In this document: positions 60,897 to 64,000 of the stretch, one piece after another
Layout: the number at the start of each line of letters is the position of its first letter
Numbering within the stretch: the stretch's first letter is position 1
DNA from: Streptococcus sp. zg-86
Lineage (GTDB): Bacteria; Bacillota; Bacilli; Lactobacillales; Streptococcaceae
Length of the DNA: 64,000 nucleotides
NCBI RefSeq assembly: GCF_017639855.1
Contig: NZ_CP072115.1
Location: forward strand, 1,674,001 to 1,738,000
Direction of reading: 5' to 3'
The notes under the pieces: model-generated
What the model was told of the DNA's origin: nothing
Databases searched by the model: none
The model's input: only the letters and a program-made list of their open reading frames with translations
Program-made: the position numbers and the translations under genes

Positions 60897-61749
60897 ATGA
60901 AGCTCCTTCTACGAGACCAAAATGCACTAAGGCCTTAAAAATACCATCGTGATTATTACTATCTGTAATATAAAAGGCCGCCTGACGAGCTTTTTTTGTT
61001 CCGTTTTTCATGGCAACAGAATGTGGAATGCCAGCCAGCATTTCCAAGTCATTGTTTGAATCTCCAAACACAACGACTTCATCAAGACTAAATTGGTACT
61101 GGGCACCAATACGCTCAATCCCTACTAATTTGGAATTTCCCTTTGAAATAATATCCACCGCATAAGGGCTTGAACGGGTAAAATCTAATCTCGGAAACTG
61201 CGGTGCTAGCCGTCTAGTCTCCCTTTCTGTTGCTAACAACATCATCTGATAAATAGAACGTTCTGAAATAATCCGTAGTTGCTCTTCATTTTGGGGATTG
61301 ACTTTGCGAATGAATCGGTTAAAAATAAAATTAACAAATCCAGCCCAGGAAGCAGGAACCATCCGTGTTAGTCGATAAGCTAGATTTCCTCCACCGAAAC
61401 TCATAATCCGACTTCCTGCAACACCAAACGCTGTCCCAAAAGAAAGATCCTTTTTAGATTGTCTAGCATATTCAATCAAGGCTGGCATATCTTCTTTGGG
61501 TAGCTCCTGCATAAATAACACTTTTTCGCGCGACAAAATGTACTGACCATTGTAGGTGATTGCAAAATCTAAACTCAAAGAAGCCATATATTGGAGTACA
61601 AAACGTGGCCCCCTACCAGTTGCTAGTCCAACTAAGATCCCTTGTCTACGTAGCTGATTGATAGCTGAGATTGTCGAAGGACTGACCGTACGATTGTCTG
61701 TCAATAAGGTTCCATCTATATCAAAAAATACTGCCTTAATCTTCAACAT
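60883..61749 (-). CDS. Cof-type HAD-IIB family phosphatase
   Basis: A 288-residue sugar- or nucleotide-phosphate phosphatase. The nucleophile motif VFFDIDGTLLTD (about 7-18), LATGRGPRFV (motif II), SKGNSKLVGI (motif III) and VVFGDSNNDLEML (motif IV) are all present. The ATG at 61749, with AGGTGA before it, gives the family start; the longer frame does not. It is divergent from the asparaginase gene. Confidence 0.9.
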   Translation of the reverse strand: MLKIKAVFFDIDGTLLTDNRTVSPSTISAINQLRRQGILVGLATGRGPRFVLQYMASLSLDFAITYNGQYILSREKVLFMQELPKEDMPALIEYARQSKKDLSFGTAFGVAGSRIMSFGGGNLAYRLTRMVPASWAGFVNFIFNRFIRKVNPQNEEQLRIISERSIYQMMLLATERETRRLAPQFPRLDFTRSSPYAVDIISKGNSKLVGIERIGAQYQFSLDEVVVFGDSNNDLEMLAGIPHSVAMKNGTKKARQAAFYITDSNNHDGIFKALVHFGLVEGASYVSE

Positions 61750-61815
61750 CTCACCTACTTTTCTGCATTTTATGTTACAATTAGTATACCACAATTGGAA
61801 AGAATCTGAAAGTTT

Positions 61816-62775
61816 ATGAAAAATATTCTTGTCTTACACACAGGCGGTACTATCTCTATGCAGGCAGATATGGAAGGTAAGGTGACAACCAATCATGAAA
61901 ATCCGATGAATCATGTTTCTGTCCCTCTCAATGGTATCCATGTCACAGCACTAGACATCTTTAATCTCCCTAGCCCATATATGACACCTGAGCACATGCT
62001 CACTCTTTATCAAACAATCAAAGAGAAAGCTACTCAGTATGACGGAGTTGTCATCACTCATGGAACAGATACGCTAGAAGAAACAGCTTATTTTTTAGAT
62101 ACAATGGAATTACCTGCTATTCCTGTCGTCTTAACAGGAGCCATGCGTTCATCTAATGAACTAGGAAGCGACGGCGTCTATAACTACCTCAATGCCCTTC
62201 GAGTAGCCAGTCATGACAAAGCAAAAGATAAGGGTGTTCTCGTCGTCATGAATGATGAAATTCATGCTGCAAAATATGTTACAAAGACCCACACGACCAA
62301 CGTTGGTACCTTCCAAACACCAACTCATGGACCGTTAGGACTTGTGATGAAACATGAAATTCTCTACTTTAAAAATGCTGAACCCCGCGTTCGTTTCGAC
62401 CTAGAACAGATTTCAGGCCTCGTTCCCATCATTCCAACCTATGCTGGGATGAAGACCGAATTGCTCGATATATTAGATTCCCAAAACCTGGACGGCTTAA
62501 TCATTGAGGCATTTGGTGCGGGTAATCTTCCCAAAGAAGTAGCGGACAAACTAACTGATTTCCTAGAAGCAGGAATTCCGATTGCCCTTGTTTCACGGTG
62601 TTTCAACGGAATTGCAGAACCAGTCTATGCCTATGACGGAGGTGGAGTGGATCTCCATCAAAAAGGAATCTTCTTTGTCAAAGAACTAAACGCTCCCAAA
62701 GCTAGATTGAAGCTCCTCATTGCACTAAACGCCGGCCTACAAGGAGAACAACTAAGAGAATATATGGAGGGCTAA
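61816..62775 (+). CDS. L-asparaginase
   Basis: Hydrolyses asparagine to aspartate and ammonia in the cytosol (no signal peptide). LVLHTGGTISM holds the first catalytic Thr (about residue 12), and VITHGTDTLEETAYFLD holds the second Thr with the Asp (about 82-98). The length of 319 fits the bacterial cytosolic type. It has a short promoter region shared with the HAD gene and a terminator of the shared stem type. Confidence 0.94.
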   Translation: MKNILVLHTGGTISMQADMEGKVTTNHENPMNHVSVPLNGIHVTALDIFNLPSPYMTPEHMLTLYQTIKEKATQYDGVVITHGTDTLEETAYFLDTMELPAIPVVLTGAMRSSNELGSDGVYNYLNALRVASHDKAKDKGVLVVMNDEIHAAKYVTKTHTTNVGTFQTPTHGPLGLVMKHEILYFKNAEPRVRFDLEQISGLVPIIPTYAGMKTELLDILDSQNLDGLIIEAFGAGNLPKEVADKLTDFLEAGIPIALVSRCFNGIAEPVYAYDGGGVDLHQKGIFFVKELNAPKARLKLLIALNAGLQGEQLREYMEG

Positions 62776-62813
62776 AACCTTAACAGGGTTGATGAAAAAC
62801 TCTTCAAACCAGT

Positions 62814-62863
62814 AAAAACGCATAAAATCAACTTCTCCAAAAAATTGATTTTATGCGTTTTTT
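62814..62863 (+). terminator. Terminator of the asparaginase gene (shared stem type)
   Basis: AAAAACGCATAAAATCAA pairs perfectly with TTGATTTTATGCGTTTTT; T-run follows. Nearly the same arms occur at 6720-6767 and 27117-27168. Confidence 0.85.
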
Positions 62864-62880
62864 AATGTACTCATCTTTCT

Positions 62881-63471
62881 AATACTCTATAAAAATCAAA
62901 ATCTGACTAGCTTCCACAATTGAGAATTGTGGAAGGCTGGAAATAGAACGAGCGCAGCTCGTCTCCACTAAACCACTAGTTCGGACTGATGTTAGCTGAG
63001 GATTATGACATAATCCTTCAGCTTGAAGAAAAAGTCTTTTTATTGCCACCATCCTTATGTGCTTTCAGACATCAGCGACTTCCTTCGGAGTAAAATAATC
63101 CAGTGGATTATTTTAGCCCGAGCCCAGAAACAAAGGAGCGAGGATAATCGATTTCAACGAAATCACGACTTCTGTCTCACTCCCACTTTTAGCACGGCGG
63201 AGGTGCGGTATTGTGCTCGCTACGCTCGCAAATTTTCTAACCTTGAAACTACAGAAATTTAAATATTGTTGTAATGTTTTTCTGAATTGTGAGGTTTGTC
63301 TACATTCTGGAGGATTATTACATAATCCTTATTTCCAACCTTCAACAGTCCACCGGACTAATGTTAGCCGAGGATTATTTCATAATCCCTATTTCCAACC
63401 TTCAACAGTCCGCTGGACTGTTGAAGCAAGGTGAGTTAACAACGTCAGACTTTGATTTTTGACGAGTATAA
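62881..63471. mobile_element. Expanded RUP-like element with nested repeat
   Basis: The left end AATACTCTATAAAAATCAAAATCTGACTAG and the right end GTCAGACTTTGATTTTTGACGAGTATA match the 107-bp element at 55974-56080, but 590 bp lie between. The interior holds the 293-bp repeat (63017-63309) and two copies of a GGATTATNNCATAATCC-TATTTCCAACCTTCAACAGTCC motif shared with family A. Confidence 0.7.
63017..63309. repeat. 293-bp dispersed repeat, copy 2
   Basis: Full-length, gap-free match to 30177-30469 with a few substitutions. Here it is nested in a RUP-like element and is not flanked by the 31-bp terminator duplication. Confidence 0.85.
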
Positions 63472-63626
63472 AACTGACTTTTTGCTCGACCTCCGTACAT
63501 TTATCGTTTGAACAGTTTGACCTATCTATCAGCAGTCCAGTGAACAGTCGATACCCAAACTCAAAACCTAGAAGCGAGGACTGTCTAGTTTGTAAAACAG
63601 TAATAAATCGATACTCTATTAGAAAA

Positions 63627-63650
63627 GCTAGCAAGGAATCACTTGCTAGC
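63627..63650 (-). terminator. Terminator of recG
   Basis: Perfect 9-bp stem GCTAGCAAG/CTTGCTAGC with a 6-nt loop, followed on the minus strand by TTTTCTAATAG. It lies 19 bp after the recG stop. Confidence 0.85.
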
Positions 63651-63668
63651 CTTATTTCCAATCTCGTT

Positions 63669-64000
63669 TTAATCTAATCGTTCTTCCTTTGCTAAGTATG
63701 GCAACAAGACCTGCCATTCTGGCTGAGTTTCCCAATCGGAGTCTGAGACAATCTGTTCGGCTATGCGTCTTGCCTCTTCTAAAATCGCATAATCTTCTAT
63801 AATGTTTGCTACTTGAAACTCTGGTAATCCCGATTGACGTGTTCCAAAAATTTCACCTGATCCTCGCATTTTTAAATCTTCCTCTGCCAAGACAAAACCA
63901 TCTGTCGTCTCTGTCATGATTCGCATGCGATCCTTACCGGAATCTGTTTTAGGATTGGCAACTAATATTGCATACGATTGCTTTTCACCACGACCAACTC
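63669..64000 (-). CDS. recG: ATP-dependent DNA helicase RecG (C-terminal part)
   Basis: Branch-migration helicase acting on stalled forks and Holliday junctions. Only the last 110 or so codons are in the window; the frame stays open to base 64000. The visible part starts within helicase motif VI (VGRGEKQSYAILVA) and continues to the RecG-specific end (EDLKMRGSGEIFGTRQSGLPEF). The gene begins right of the window. Confidence 0.94.
   Translation of the reverse strand, partial: VGRGEKQSYAILVANPKTDSGKDRMRIMTETTDGFVLAEEDLKMRGSGEIFGTRQSGLPEFQVANIIEDYAILEEARRIAEQIVSDSDWETQPEWQVLLPYLAKEERLD

Noticed and set aside
61801..61815. CodY box before the asparaginase gene
   Set aside because: The best match has four mismatches to the consensus.
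63023..63262. 79-codon open frame inside the 293-bp repeat
   Set aside because: The other repeat copy at 30177-30469 carries a stop in the matching frame, and there is no ribosome site.

Overview
The window is chromosomal DNA from a low-GC Gram-positive coccus, most likely a Streptococcus of the S. suis group. The evidence is the gene order: a dcw/ylm cell-division block ending in divIVA, an ileS T-box, codY-pncA, gatCAB, galK-galT with a divergent galR, and a malQ-malP pair. Short mobile repeats, some resembling the pneumococcal RUP element, sit between genes. No rRNA, tRNA, CRISPR array, integrase or prophage was seen.

Layout. 2-3797: methionine and folate genes (3' part of metE, then metF) and the tRNA-modification GTPase mnmE. 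3798-10453: an accessory, heavily rearranged stretch. It holds an epimerase-like gene followed by a second, frameshifted mnmE 3' end; one NUDIX gene plus a broken copy split around a GNAT gene; repeat elements and gene debris; a two-gene module (GIY-YIG/helicase plus MazG-like pyrophosphohydrolase); and an orphan gene. 10836-14600: ileS and a GNAT gene behind an Ile-type T-box. 14608-23799: divIVA-ylmH-ylmG-sepF-ylmE-ftsZ-ftsA, then divIB-murG-murD, all on the minus strand. 23935-31118: typA, a secreted DUF5648/excalibur protein, a lipoprotein, yebC, a PadR/DUF2812 pair and a PsiE-like membrane protein.

31391-39442 is a carbohydrate block: a PTS EIICBA with an endonuclease/phosphatase-family gene in front, malP/glgP, malQ with a MalR-type operator inside its promoter, and a TreR-like regulator. 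39879-48427 holds a divergent deformylase, tmcAL, the yqeG-yqeH-yhbY-nadD-yqeK-rsfS operon, cutC and a DMT transporter. 48543-52338 is the Leloir cluster (galT, galK, divergent galR). 52551-55761 is gatCAB. 56915-58253 is codY-pncA with a CodY box in front of codY. 58538-62775 holds an aminotransferase, a universal stress protein, a HAD phosphatase with a MazG/HisE-fold partner, and an asparaginase. The right edge is the 3' end of recG.

Most genes are housekeeping. The unexplained structure is mainly outside genes: two degenerate arrays with a period of about 41 bp (10518-10690 and 39490-39813); a tandem array of about 115-bp units, each able to fold into a long hairpin with compensatory changes between units (56181-56746); nested mobile repeats, two of which supply the stop codon of a neighbouring gene; and a 293-bp repeat flanked by a duplicated terminator. 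The best candidate for an undescribed protein system is the GIY-YIG/helicase plus MazG pair at 7277-9381.
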